A DNA stretch of 64,000 nt from positions 4,034,763 through 4,098,762 of the forward strand of contig RPFO01000154.1 in assembly GCA_009746045.1 (NCBI GenBank), read 5' to 3'. Position numbers and translations under genes: made by a program. The DNA comes from Mesostigma viride. Lineage: Eukaryota; Streptophyta; Mesostigmatophyceae; Mesostigmatales; Mesostigmataceae. The notes beneath the pieces are model-generated. The model saw only the letters and a program-made list of their open reading frames with translations. It made no database searches and was not told where the DNA came from. Shown here piece by piece: positions 52,622-62,140 of this stretch (its first letter is position 1; each line of letters opens with the position of its first letter).

Positions 52622-53470
52622 GGCAGCAATGTACTCATCACCCACTGGGGCATCGTTGGGAAACTGCATGCTTCAGCTGAAGCTGTTCATGCGCAAGGCG
52701 AGGCGGTGCTTGGCACGGCACTGCGATATGGTTGCGGCTGCGTAGGTGTTGCATGGTGCGGTGTGTTAAGTTTGGCGGTTAAGAACACATTATCGGATGA
52801 CGGTGGCAATCAACCACCACCACCCGTTTGGCATGCCCGGGTGCAGAGTACTGGGGAATGGAGGTATGTGCTCGACACAATTAGAAAATTCAATAGCATT
52901 CCTTGACTAGTTTCATGAATAATCCCTTTTCTCGTTAAAGGGGCAGATTTTTCTTTTTTCTCTTGATGGTAACCAAATTTCCCCTTCCATTGTTTTCACT
53001 GGTTTCAGAAGCTCGTCTGTGGCAGGCAAGTTGTGCAAGTGGCTGGGTTCGCATTTTAATGATTCTCGTGGGTTCTTAATCATTCTCGTGGGTATGATGT
53101 CCCCCATCCCCCTGGTCTCCCCCACCCCCGGCCCTCCCCACCCGCCGGCCAGGTCCCTGGCACCGTCCGCAACGTGCGTCTGGAAGGCCCCACGCTCGCA
53201 TGGGACCCCCCCCTACGCAACTCGATCGGCTGCCGTTTCGAGTCCAACTTCACGTGGCAGCTGGGCTTCAACCCGCTGTACGAGGGCTCGGACCGCTTTG
53301 CGCACCTGACGGCCGTCAACAGCACCAAGCTGGAGAACAGCGGGATGGTCATGTTTGTGCGCGTGCGGGCAGTCAACGAGCACGGGGAGGGTCCTTGGAC
53401 GGAGGTTGAGATCCCTCTCAAGGAGCTGAGCGCACACGGGGTCGACCTCAAGAAGCTAGGCCTCATGTAA
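44384..53470 (+). CDS. TRIM-type protein: RING, two B-boxes, coiled coil, fibronectin III (582 aa, seven exons)
   Basis: Exons: 44384-45135, 46362-46443, 48365-48541, 50207-50350, 50785-50937, 51696-51818, 53153-53470. The first intron splits a codon; all others are phase 0, and all join in frame. RING at residues 115-156 (C115, C118, C130, H132, C135, C139, C153, C156). B-box 1 at 199-238 (C199, C202, C214, C217, C222, C225, H230, H238). B-box 2 crosses the exon 2/3 junction (CSVHNE, LFCEVDRLPVC, CVYGDGDHRGHE). Exons 3-5 encode the coiled coil. The last exon is an FN3 domain (LAWDPP ... FVRVRAVNEHGEGPWTEVEI). This is the full RBCC order of animal TRIM ubiquitin ligases, unexpected if the host is an alga. 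The first Met is taken because the upstream frame has no ATG. Introns hold large satellites. Confidence 0.85.
46555..46800. repeat. Tandem repeat of 36-bp units in TRIM intron 2
   Basis: Six or seven units of 'ccttccgtcggcaccttccc' plus 'tcttgactctcccgca', one shortened. It begins about 110 bp after the exon 2 donor. Confidence 0.93.
47220..47580. repeat. (CCCT)n and (CATTCATA)n microsatellites in TRIM intron 2
   Basis: A run of CCCT of about 105 bp passes into TTCC and then ATTCATAC repeats to about 47520, ending in CCGT/CATT units. It is purely simple sequence. Confidence 0.95.
47825..48130. repeat. 10-bp tandem repeat (ATCTGCCCCT)n in TRIM intron 2
   Basis: About 29 units, with a block of six GTCTGCCCCT variants in the middle. 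It lies about 235 bp before the exon 3 acceptor. Its pyrimidine richness could affect splicing. Confidence 0.95.
48528..49575. repeat. 93-bp tandem array copying the exon 3 end and its splice donor
   Basis: Eleven 93-bp units each begin with a copy of the last 14 coding bases of exon 3 (aggacatcacgcag) followed by GTGGGTGGG. The spacing is exact (48528, 48621, 48714, then on to 49551). Every unit therefore carries a CAG|GT donor-like site and an upstream 'CTG|GTAAG'. Two diverged echoes follow at 49607 and 49678. Confidence 0.95.
50339..50412. repeat. Triplicated end of TRIM exon 4 with its donor
   Basis: 'aaagtggccaaggtg' occurs at 50339, 50364 and 50390 with G-rich spacers. The first is the true exon end and the other two lie in the intron. 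Confidence 0.9.
50900..51195. repeat. 81-bp tandem array copying the exon 5 end and its donor
   Basis: Four units spaced exactly 81 bp apart repeat 'ccccttcatgaagcggctgc', the following coding bases and GGTGGGGGTGGGG. The first unit is the real exon end. Diverged partial copies ('ccgtcatgctcaaggtgggg', 'gatgctcaaagtg') follow near 51255 and 51365. Confidence 0.93.
51519..51950. repeat. Copies of both edges of TRIM exon 6
   Basis: The exon 6 start ('ggcgcggaggacacggacat', 51696) has two upstream echoes at about 51521 and 51615, the latter preceded by an acceptor-like 'gggacag'. Its end ('ccagaaggatgaggtcatcg' to the donor) is echoed 103 bp downstream at 51885-51935. Confidence 0.7.
52190..52335 (+). 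repeat. tRNA-derived SINE-like repeat in TRIM intron 6
   Basis: It shares 'ggtaaagaggtttttcgcag', 'gatgcctta.ggatcaggaga' and 'tgttcgattcc' (B-box-like) with the copies near 38.03 kb and 53.99 kb. Confidence 0.5.
52533..52620. repeat. (ACTT)n microsatellite
   Basis: About 22 units of ACTT in TRIM intron 6. Confidence 0.97.
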
Positions 53471-54951
53471 TCAGTCCTTGATTCAGTTCTACACGCGTGT
53501 TTGACCGGGTCTATATTTAGATATATTTAGACACGTGTGGAGTCGTGACTACAGTCATCGGTCCGATGTGCTGACGCGCGCATGGAATCATGCCTATTTT
53601 TAAATGCGCATTCGTTGGGCCTAGGACAGAGACGGGCTTGGTGGGATCATCATGGTTCTCGTGACATCAAGCTCGTGTGAGCTTGTCGTATTGATATCAA
53701 GCGGCAAGTGCGACGCAAGTTCGATTAACCGAATAATTCAGTCAGGTGGGGCTGATGCACATCTGCTTCCAGTCGTGGTCAACCAGTTCCACATTTCAAC
53801 TCCTCCTAGTATCGAGTGATTCAGGCCGTGGGGCCCGCAACCCTGCAATTAGAGGCTAGATATGCACCCATCCCCTTCAATCAAATAGTGCCCTTCAATT
53901 AAATAATCAATTAATTGAGTGGACACGTGTGTCATACTTCCACGCACCATTCTCGTGACTGCATTTTATTTTGCATAATTTCCAACTTACTGGCCCCACT
54001 CTCCGGTAAAGAGGTTTTTCGCAGTTGGGCTATAGCTTGTCTCAATGACAGTTTGGAATGCCTATTTCTGATTGATCGCATGTTGGAATGCCTTCGGATC
54101 AGGGAACCCCTTTAGCCGCTGGAACTATTAATTGATTAATTAATTAACTAATTCTCCCGTTGGGGAGTCACGGAGCATTAACCCTGGTGGATTAATTAAT
54201 TAACACTGGACTGCGTCACGTGGATGGATGGATGGATGGATGGATGGATGGATGGATGGATGGATGGATGGATGGGTACACGTAATCCTACCGGTCTAAG
54301 CTATCTACAATTAATTAATTAATTAATTAGGAACATAACTCCGTTGGGAGTATATGTAGCACATAGCCCAGAGAAGGGGCATATGGCCTGTCATACATTC
54401 TAAGCTACTTCCTGCAAGGGTGGGAATGTAAAGGACCCTTGCTCTAGGTGCACCAGGGCACTTGCATCCCCATGATCTTCAAGCTATGCCCAGCGAAGGG
54501 GGAGCCTGTCATGGGGGGAAATTAATTAATTAATTAATTAGGAACATAACTCCGTTGGGAGTATATGTAGCACATAGCCCTGAGAAGGGGCATATGGGCC
54601 TATAATACATTCTAAGCTACTTCCTGCAAGGGTGGGAATGTAAACAACACTTGCTCTAGGTGCACCAGGGCACCCGCACCCTCATGGTCTATCACGCTAT
54701 GCCCGGGTAAGGGGGGAGCATGCCTGTGAGGGGGAAGATCATCATGGCTATACAAGAGCTATGGCATGGCTTCTCAGCAGAGAGTGACTCCCTGCATGGG
54801 CACAACATTACTAAATAAGGCTATGCATCGTCTGGAGTGTGGCACATCATAGGCACACATGTACATGATTAAATAAAGCGCGGGGCTTAGCTGGGATAGT
54901 GCCTCTAGGAGGCGTACATGTACATGGCCACGGTCTATCTATTCTGCACTA
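53471..54951. other. Downstream host DNA made of repeats, no gene seen
   Basis: It holds a SINE-like copy (53990-54120), a (GGAT)n run at 54220-54273 and ATTA runs. It also has two tandem copies of a roughly 230-bp dispersed unit ('aacataactccgttgggagt', 'ggtgcaccagggcac', 54326-54530 and 54540-54760), and a block (54740-54960) that recurs at 60150-60400. The last block is the 3' part of the LINE copies that follow on the minus strand. Confidence 0.55.
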
Positions 54952-56361
54952 CTACTGCTGTATTCCCCTAAGCTGGGGCGTCTGGAGTCGCTGGGGCCGC
55001 GGGGGGGGGGGGGTCGCCTGCCAGGGCTTGTGGCCGACGTAGATGGCCGCCCCCTTCCAGTACACCGGCTGCCCCGCCTTGGTCTGCCGGAGCTGGAGGT
55101 AGGTCGGCCATAGCTCCCGTCGCCGTTGTTGCTGCGCCAGGGTCAAGTCGTCATCAAGGGTGAAGAGAGTCTTCTCGAGCCGCTTGCGGCGTCTGAGAAA
55201 AGAAATCTTGTCCGCCGGGGTCTTAAAGGTGAGGAGGAGCGGGGGCGGCCCTGCCTTACCCCGCGCGCGGGGAAGGCGGTGGGCAGCCAGCTCTATCTCA
55301 CCGTTAAGGCCCATGCGACTAAGGATTTCTCTCTCAAACGCACGCAAAAGCTTCTCGGAATTCTCACCTTCCTCCATCTTGAAGTTCTTGACAATGACGT
55401 TGAGGCTGCGCTTGGCGAGCTCGGCCTCCTCGCGGAGGTCAAGCGTCTGCCGTTGAAGCTGGGCTGCGACGGCGGAGGTGGTGGAGGTGGTATGTTGCTT
55501 AAGCATGTCCGCCCAGGTGGTGATGGGAGGAGCATCGCCGGCCAGGCCAGCCGAGGCTGGCTTGGCGGCAATGTCCTTCACCGCCTGGGCGGTGAGGCCT
55601 GCGGTATTCTGCAGAACCTCGATAGCAATGGCGTTGTCCTTAAGACGCTGGTCGATGTCACGGAGCTGGGCGGTGATGGCGTCGGAGGTGGAGGTGGTGG
55701 CGGTGGAGGAGGCGAGGAGGGTGGAGGTGGCGGTGGAGATGGTGGAGGTGGCGGTGGAGAGGAGGGGGAGCTCGGCAGCCAACGTGCTGCCCATGACCGC
55801 CACATCTGCTGCGATGGGGGCCACGTGCTGCTCGAGGGCCTCCTTGAGGAGTGAGCGGATGGAGGATTCGGTTAAGGTGGTGGTGAGGGGCTTTGGGGGC
55901 CAAAGCTCCTCGAGGGAGCGGCCGAGGAGGGAGAAAAGGACGCGAATCTGAAGGTGGGGGCGGCGGCATTTGAGGATTTGGTCGAAGTTGTGGGTGCGTC
56001 TCTGGAAAGCATCGGTGAGGCGGCCCTGATGGAAGAGTTGCTTGCACATCTCGAGAAGCGAGGCATACGATCCGAAAAACACGTAGCTCAGGATCTTGTC
56101 GGGGTTGAGCTTGTCAAAAAAGCCGGGCTGGCTGGCGTCAAAGTCGAACTCCTCCCAGGTCGGCTCGGCAGGGCGACTGCGCTTGGGTTCAGGCGACGCT
56201 GCTGGCGAGGCGGCCAGCGGGGGCTGGGCGACCACTAGAGCTTGGCTAGTGGCGCCGCTGCCTTCTGGACCGGTTGGCGAAGCTGCAGCCGGGGCTGCAG
56301 ACGTATTTTCATTGCTAAGCGCAGCCGCCAGGCTGCGTTGCGTCGAGAGGCGTTTGCTCAT
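54952..56361 (-). CDS. LINE ORF1 protein, L1-like RNA-binding type (469 aa), copy 1
   Basis: Residues 1-65 are disordered and Ala/Pro/Ser-rich. A helical middle follows, with Thr/Ser-rich repeats and a long coiled coil (AITAQLRDIDQRLKDNAIAIEVLQ, then LREEAELAKRSL). Residues about 315-450 match the L1 ORF1p RNA-recognition and C-terminal fold (SLNVIVKNF, ELAAHRLPRARG, LLLTFKTPADKISFLRRRK, LDDDLTLAQQQRRREL, YWKGAAIYV). ORF1p coats retrotransposon RNA. The frame is intact. The same family is present at 60368-61796 and, split, at 57444-57950 plus 59655-60156. Confidence 0.75.
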   Translation of the reverse strand: MSKRLSTQRSLAAALSNENTSAAPAAASPTGPEGSGATSQALVVAQPPLAASPAASPEPKRSRPAEPTWEEFDFDASQPGFFDKLNPDKILSYVFFGSYASLLEMCKQLFHQGRLTDAFQRRTHNFDQILKCRRPHLQIRVLFSLLGRSLEELWPPKPLTTTLTESSIRSLLKEALEQHVAPIAADVAVMGSTLAAELPLLSTATSTISTATSTLLASSTATTSTSDAITAQLRDIDQRLKDNAIAIEVLQNTAGLTAQAVKDIAAKPASAGLAGDAPPITTWADMLKQHTTSTTSAVAAQLQRQTLDLREEAELAKRSLNVIVKNFKMEEGENSEKLLRAFEREILSRMGLNGEIELAAHRLPRARGKAGPPPLLLTFKTPADKISFLRRRKRLEKTLFTLDDDLTLAQQQRRRELWPTYLQLRQTKAGQPVYWKGAAIYVGHKPWQATPPPPRPQRLQTPQLRGIQQ

Positions 56362-57136
56362 CGTATATTGCGTAATAGCTTCGGAGAATTATATCAGCAT
56401 GTGCGTCATAAAAAGACGCGTCGATTGTGATATTCACGGCTAAATTCGGTGCTCAAACGTGAAAGTTATGAGCTCCGCCGTCAGCCATGGCTACCTCGTG
56501 GCTCGTGGCTCGTGGCTACCCTGGAAGTGGGGGGAAAGATCAGCATTAATTAATTAATTAATTATCAACATCACTCCGTTGGGAGTAGATGTAGCACATA
56601 GCCCTGAGAAGGGGCATATGGCTTTTAATACATTCTAGGCTACTTCATGCAAGGGTGGGAATGTAAGCTACCCCTGCTCTAGGTGCACCAAGGCACCTGC
56701 ACCCTCATGGTCTATCACGCTATGCCCGGGTAAGGGGGGAGCATGCCTGTGAGGGAGGAAGATCATCATGGCTATACAAGAGCTAGGACATGGCTTCTCG
56801 ACAGAGAGCATCTCTCTGCATGGCATAGCATGGCTAAATTCTTAATGCAACATCCATGGGGGTCCCATTATAGACAAAGCATGGCTAAATGTTGAAGGCA
56901 TCATCCATGGGGGCCATTATGGGCGCACATGCGCGTGGGCCACATGCTAGGCTAAGCCTTACTAATCTACACTACTGGTATATATTCATTGAGAATGATA
57001 GATTACGGAGGTGAGATAGGCATGCAACATAAGGAAAAACCCGAGAACTGGGAGAATAACCCTGAAGAAATTAATAGTAATCTGACACAGACATCCAAGG
57101 ATCACGCCAGCGGCACAAGGTACAACTAACTATACA
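56362..57136. repeat. LINE 5' region and dispersed repeat
   Basis: 56362-56510 matches 61797-61945, so it is the common 5' leader of the ORF1 copies. 56545-56780 is another copy of the 'ctccgttgggag ... ggtgcacc' unit. 57000-57136 is the inverted LINE 3' region also seen at 29143-29350. No separate gene. Confidence 0.6.
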
Positions 57137-57437
57137 TCACAAAACTACACGCAGCAACAGCGCTGCCGGCCCACCATGCAGGCCTGGAAGGAATCTAGAC
57201 CGCATGGGTCGCGACAAAGTCGGCCCGGGTGCGGCGGAATAACACATCAGCCACGGTGCGAGTGAGGGCGAGTGACAGACGCTGCCGCCAATACGAGGAC
57301 CACGTGCGGGCCGACCACGGGGCGGTCTGACCCTCGAGGTCGAGGCGGTCTTCACGGCGCTGGCAGCACTCGTGGAAAAACTCCGCTGTCTTGGGGCCCA
57401 TGGCCCCGAACTCCTCAAGGACAAAGGGGATGACCCG
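57137..57437 (-). pseudogene. LINE endonuclease C-terminal tail, joined to an ORF1 fragment
   Basis: The minus strand reads GPKTAEFFHECCQRREDRLDLEG and the basic tail of the endonuclease ORF at 28333-29142. At about 57437 it switches abruptly to the last codons of ORF1. The RT and most of the endonuclease are absent, so this is an internally deleted LINE copy. It proves that ORF1 and the zinc-knuckle endonuclease belong to one family. Confidence 0.65.
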
Positions 57438-57443
57438 TTATTC

Positions 57444-57950
57444 CTAGTCTGAGGTGGCAGGAGGGGGCTGCCAGGGCTTGTGGTCAACGTGGATGACCGC
57501 CCCCCTCCAGTATACCGGCTTCCCCCTTGCGCTCTGCCGGAGCTGAAGGTAGGTCGGCCATAGCTCGCGTCGCCGTTGTTGCTGGGCCAGGGTCAAGTCG
57601 TCGTCCAGCGTGAAGCGAGTCTCCGAGAGCTTCTTGCGGCATTTAAGGAACGCCAGCTTGTCCGCCATGTACTTAAAGGTGAGGAGCACGGGTGCCGGGC
57701 CAGCCTTCCCCCGCGCGCGGGGGAGGCGGACAGCCGACATGTCCAGCTCACCAGTGAGTAACATGGGGGCAAGAATGGCGCGCTTAAATGCCTCAAGAAG
57801 GCTCGTGGAGGTCTCACCTGCCTGCTGGTCGAAGTGCTTGACGATGACATTGTGGCTGCGCCGCGCGATGTCGGCTTCCTCGCGAAGGTCGAGGGCTTGT
57901 TGCTTGAGTTGTGCCGAGATGGTGGAGGTGGTGGAGGTGGTGTGCTGCTT
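57444..57950 (-). pseudogene. LINE ORF1, C-terminal half, copy 2 (interrupted)
   Basis: It reads the coiled coil end and RNA-binding domain of ORF1 (QQALDLREEADIARRSHNVIVKHF ... VYWRGAVIHV). It is diverged from copies 1 and 3. Its upstream half lies beyond the transposon, at 59655-60156. Confidence 0.7.
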
Positions 57951-57952
57951 AA

Positions 57953-59650
57953 CCCCTAAATGGTCTTGCTGCCGATTTTCCGCCAAAAAGTGACTTAAAG
58001 CCGATTTGTCGGCACCTACTCGGGGGACCAGTTTGCGAGAATACCATTGGGAATTAGGAAACGTTTAGCTGAGAAGAATGAAAGTTTATAAGTTTCTCCA
58101 GAACATGATACTAGGGTTTGCTATATTTTGACAAAGTTATAGAGGTGTTCTGGCCGGTCAAAGTACAAGGGGTCAGGGTACTTTTCACGTACAACGTGCA
58201 TTCCGGAAAACGACGACCTGGCCATGGCGGCTTGCGCCCACGCATGGCATTTGCGTTTGAGTTAGAATTTTCTGGCCAAACTTAGGATATTGATTTTATA
58301 CGTCTTAAAGATCATACAGGCCAATTTTTGGTTCGCGGGAATGCCATTTGATAGGTGTCGGCAGCGTTCTTGCTGGAAAATACTGCGATCAGGCCGGACG
58401 ATAGAAACGTTGACAGCAATACCTTTCCGGCGTATTTTAAAGGACATATTGGTTTCTTTGTACTTTTTATGATGATTTGTAGTCGTAAACGTGCAAGGGT
58501 GGCCAGAAATCGCCGAATCCAGCGACCATGCTGCACAACTTTGGTGTGCCGAAATGCGCCATTTTGCGGCCACCGCCTGGGCCAAGGTAACGCCATCCAT
58601 GCCTGGTAAAGCTTCAGCATCGTTTTCCTATCGATGTTTGACGTTTATATATACGTTCTAGCTTGTGTAGCACATTCTTTTTGCATTATTCATGCTCTTT
58701 CTTGACCCTGGCCTGGCCCCTTTCTAAAACACCCTTCTTAGATGCTTCCCTCAGTCAGTTGACCTGCCACAGGGTGATGGTGATAAGTTTTAGAGGCTGT
58801 ATGGGTTTGAATACCTCCATATATGTTTGTTATACATTTCCCACACACATATTGCATGAGTGTGAGGCAGTTGGCTGGTCTCTGTGGCATCATCAAGCAT
58901 GTAACCGGTGAGTAGAAGCTTCCCATTGTCAGCATGTGCCACCAGGTGTGCTGGCCATCACCTGGCAAGCTATAGCAGCTTAGGCCTAGTTTATCCTTGC
59001 TAGGGCAAACTGAAATAGGCTTAAAATCACTAGTTTGTTGGTGGCTGCCTCCTAGAATGCATGCCTTGCGTAGGGTATCCGTACCACGTTACCTACGTGC
59101 ATGGACAAGGTGGCACCTGCACATAGGTGCCATGTAAGGGCAGTGTGATGATGCAGTTATGTTTCCCCATCATTGTGGAAGGGAAATGTATTGTGTGGCA
59201 TGGTTGGGGGCCATATTAGTAGGTATTAGTAGGTAGTATGCCCACTCCTACCCCCTTGGTTGCTTTTTACCAACGGTACTCCTATGGGCTGTACTGGGTG
59301 TAACTGCTGGTATACCCACCCAAATGATGACCCCAATGGCTCAAACTGTTCAGCAACTAATTGTTTATCATCCCTGAAGTGGTAGGTGCCTAGCTCTTAC
59401 AACATAATTCAAAATGCACATTCTACCAAAAATGAAAACGCTCGTCTTGACCCCCCTGACTTTGACGGCAGTTATACATGGCCTACGATGAATATATGTG
59501 AGGTTGTGATATATCACGGCTTAGGGCAACTCATGGACATGCTTGCCCCCCAAGGACAGCCATTGGATATTGCTAGGTTGTACAGGGGCTGGTTTACAAA
59601 ATAGGTGAGTTACTGCCGATTTATCGGCAGCATTTCCGCCCATTTAGGGG
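57953..59650. mobile_element. piggyBac-like non-autonomous transposon inserted at TTAA
   Basis: The ends are CCCCTAAATGG and its inverted copy, flanked by TTAA at 57949-57952 and 59651-59654. Copies 1 and 3 of the LINE ORF1 show the empty site 'ctgcttaagcatgtccgc', so the insertion and TTAA duplication can be read exactly. Hairpins with GCCGATTTGTCGGC (left) and GCCGATTTATCGGC (right) lie just inside the ends. TTAA targets and CC-starting ends are the hallmark of piggyBac. No transposase-length frame is present in the 1.7 kb, so it depends on another copy. Confidence 0.82.
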
Positions 59651-59654
59651 TTAA

Positions 59655-60156
59655 GCAAGTCCGCCCAGGTGGAGGGAGCATCGCCGGCCGAGCCAGCAGA
59701 CGCCGGCTGGGCGGCGATGTCCTTGACCGCCTGGGCGGTGAGGCCGGCGGTGTCATGCAAGCTCTCAAGGGCGTTGGCGGTGGCTTGAAGGCGGTGGTCG
59801 AGGTCGAGGAGCTGGGCTTTGATGTCGGCAGTGGAGGCGGAAATGGCAGTGGAGGTGGAGGCGGCGGCGGTGGAAATGTGAGGAAGTTCAGCAGTCAGCG
59901 TGCCGCCGATTGCTGCTATGTCGGCAGCAAGGGGGGTCACGTGCTGCTGAAAGGCTTCCGTGAGGATGGAACGGAATGCGGGGGCGGAGATGGATGGAGC
60001 CCAGATCTCGCCGTCAGACTTCTGGAGAAGAGAGTTGAGGACGGCGTGTTGGAGTTGGGGGCGGGGACACCCGAACATCTGGCTGATGTTGTGCCAGCGT
60101 CGGCCGTCGTCGACGAGGAGGCGTCCAGTGGCGGCTCGATCAGCATGGCTATACAA
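59655..60156 (-). pseudogene. LINE ORF1, middle part, copy 2 (interrupted)
   Basis: It reads the coiled-coil half of ORF1 (QLLDLDHRLQATANALESLHDTAGLTAQAVKDIAAQPASAG ends just before the TTAA). It is truncated at about 60156, where a dispersed repeat begins. Confidence 0.68.
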
Positions 60157-60367
60157 AAAGCTAGGGCATGGCGTCTCAGCAGAGAGTTACTCCCTGCATG
60201 GGCACAACATAACTAAATAAAGCTAGGCATCATCTGGAGGGTGGCTCATCATAGGCACACATGTACATGATAATATAATAACACATGTACATGATAATAT
60301 AATAAAGCGCGTGGCTTAGCTGGGATAGTGCCTCTAGGAGGCGTACATGTACATGGCCACGGTCTAT
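60157..60367. repeat. Copy of the LINE 3' block
   Basis: It matches 54745-54950, including 'aaagcgcg.ggcttagctggg' and 'gcctctaggaggcgtacatg'. It is the 3' end of copy 3. Confidence 0.65.
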
Positions 60368-61796
60368 CTATTCTACACAACTACTGCTGTATTCCCCTAA
60401 GCTGGGGCCGGCGTCTGGAGTCGTTGGGGCCGCGGGGGTGGCCTGCCAGGGCTTGTGGCCGACGTAGATGGCCGCCCCCTTCCAGTACACCGGCTGCCCC
60501 GCCTTGGTCTGCCGGAGCTGGAGGTAGGTCGGCCATAGCTCCCGTCGCCGTTGTTGCTGCGCCAGGGTCAAGTCGTCGTCAAGGGTGAAGAGAGTCTTCT
60601 CGAGCCGCTTGCGGCGTCGGAGAAAAGAAATCTTGTCCGCCGGGTTCTTAAAGGTGAGAAGGAGCGGGGGCGGCCCTGCCTTACCCCGCGCGCGGGGAAG
60701 GCGGTGGGCGACCAGCTCGATCTCACCAGTAAGGCCCATGCGACTAAGAACTTCTCTCTCAAACGCACGTGCAAGCTTCTCGGAATTCTCACCTTCCTCC
60801 ATGTCGAGGTTCTTGACAATGACGTTAAGGCTGCGCTTGGCAAGCTCGGCCTCCTCGCGGAGGTCGAGCTGCTGCCGCTGGAGCTGGGCTGCGACGGCGG
60901 AGGTGGTGGAGGTGGTGTGCTGCTTAAGCATGTCCGCCCAGGTCGTGATGGGAGGAGCATCGCCGGCCAGGCCAGCAGAGGCTGGCTTGGCGGCAATGTC
61001 CTTCACCGCCTGGGCGGTGAGGCCCGCGGTGTTCTGCAGGACCTCGATAGCGATGGCATTATCCTTAAGACGTTGGTCAATGTCGCGGAGCTGGGCGGTG
61101 ATGTCCAGAGTCGGTGGAGGCGGAGGGGGGGGGGGTGGAGGCGAGGAGGGTGGCGGTGGCGGTGGGGATGGTGGGGAGCTCAGCAGCCAGCGTGCGACCC
61201 ACAGCTGCCACATCTGCAGCTAGGGGCGTCACGTGCTGTGAGATGGTTTCTTGGAGGTGGAGGAGGAAGGTGGATTCGGTCAAGGGGGAGGGGGTCCAGA
61301 GGTCCGTGGCAGAGCGCTGAAGGATGGAAAAGAGGGCGGCGAGCTGAAGACGGGGGCGAGACCAGCGGGCCAGGTTCTCAGCATGTTGTCGGATTGAAAA
61401 CCGGCCGTCAGGTCCAGTGCGGAGGCGGCAATGGCTTTGAAGGCGCTTGCACAGGTCGAAAAGGGAGGCGTATGACCCATAAAACACGAGCTCCAGTATC
61501 TTGATGGGTGGCATGTCAAAAAAGCTGGGTCTGGCATCGTCGAAGGTGGAAAATAACCCGTCAACGTCAAAGTCGCGCTCAGACCAGCTCGGTTCGGTTG
61601 GGCGGCTGCGTTTTGGCTCAGGCGAGGCTGAAGGCGAGGCAGGAAGCCCGGGAGGGTGCTGGGCGACCACCAGTGCGCGACTAGTGTCATCACTGCCTTC
61701 CGGCCCTGATGGCGAAGCTGCAGCCGGAGCTGCAGACGTATTTTCATTGCCGAGCGCAGCCGTCAGGCTGCGTTGCGTCGATGGGCGTTTGCTCAT
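60368..61796 (-). pseudogene. LINE ORF1 protein, copy 3 (one frameshift)
   Basis: The N-terminal frame runs 61796 to about 61110 and the C-terminal frame runs about 61105 to 60368. The break is beside a run of G near 61117-61133. The C-terminal half is almost identical to copy 1 (54952-56361). The N-terminal half differs more, suggesting recombination or faster change there. The L1 ORF1p features are the same. Confidence 0.72.
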
Positions 61797-62140
61797 CGTA
61801 TATTGCGTAATAGCGTCGGAAAATTATATCAGCATGTGCGTCTTAGAAAGACGAAGCGATTGTGATATTCACGGCTAAATTCGGTGCTCAAACGTGAAAG
61901 TTATGAGCTCCGCCGTCAGCCATGGCTATCTCGTGGCGGCGTGGCTCAGGGATATGCAGCTATCTACAGGGGGGGGAGTGTGGACCAGGGGTGGCGCGGC
62001 GCCACTGGCCTCATGGTCAGTGGGCTGGCGCACGCCACGGCACCACTGGCCTTTTGGTCAGTGGGCTGGCGCGCGCTACGGCACCACTGGCCGCTTGGTC
62101 AGTGGGCTGGCGCGCGCCACCTCAGGGCGGTCCGGCTACT
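61797..62140. repeat. LINE 5' leader with three 41-bp tandem units
   Basis: 61797-61945 matches 56362-56510. At 62001, 62042 and 62083 begin three units with 'ccactggcc..' and 'tggtcagtgggctggcgc'. Tandem units in a LINE 5' end often act as promoter elements; that role is inference. Confidence 0.6.

Noticed and set aside
55126-55854. 242-aa plus-strand frame rich in Gly and Val, and the similar 60551-61504 frame
   Set aside because: Both are antisense shadows of the LINE ORF1, which has clear L1 ORF1p features on the minus strand.
57953-59650. A transposase gene inside the piggyBac-like element
   Set aside because: The longest frames are about 60-110 codons and show no DDD catalytic pattern.
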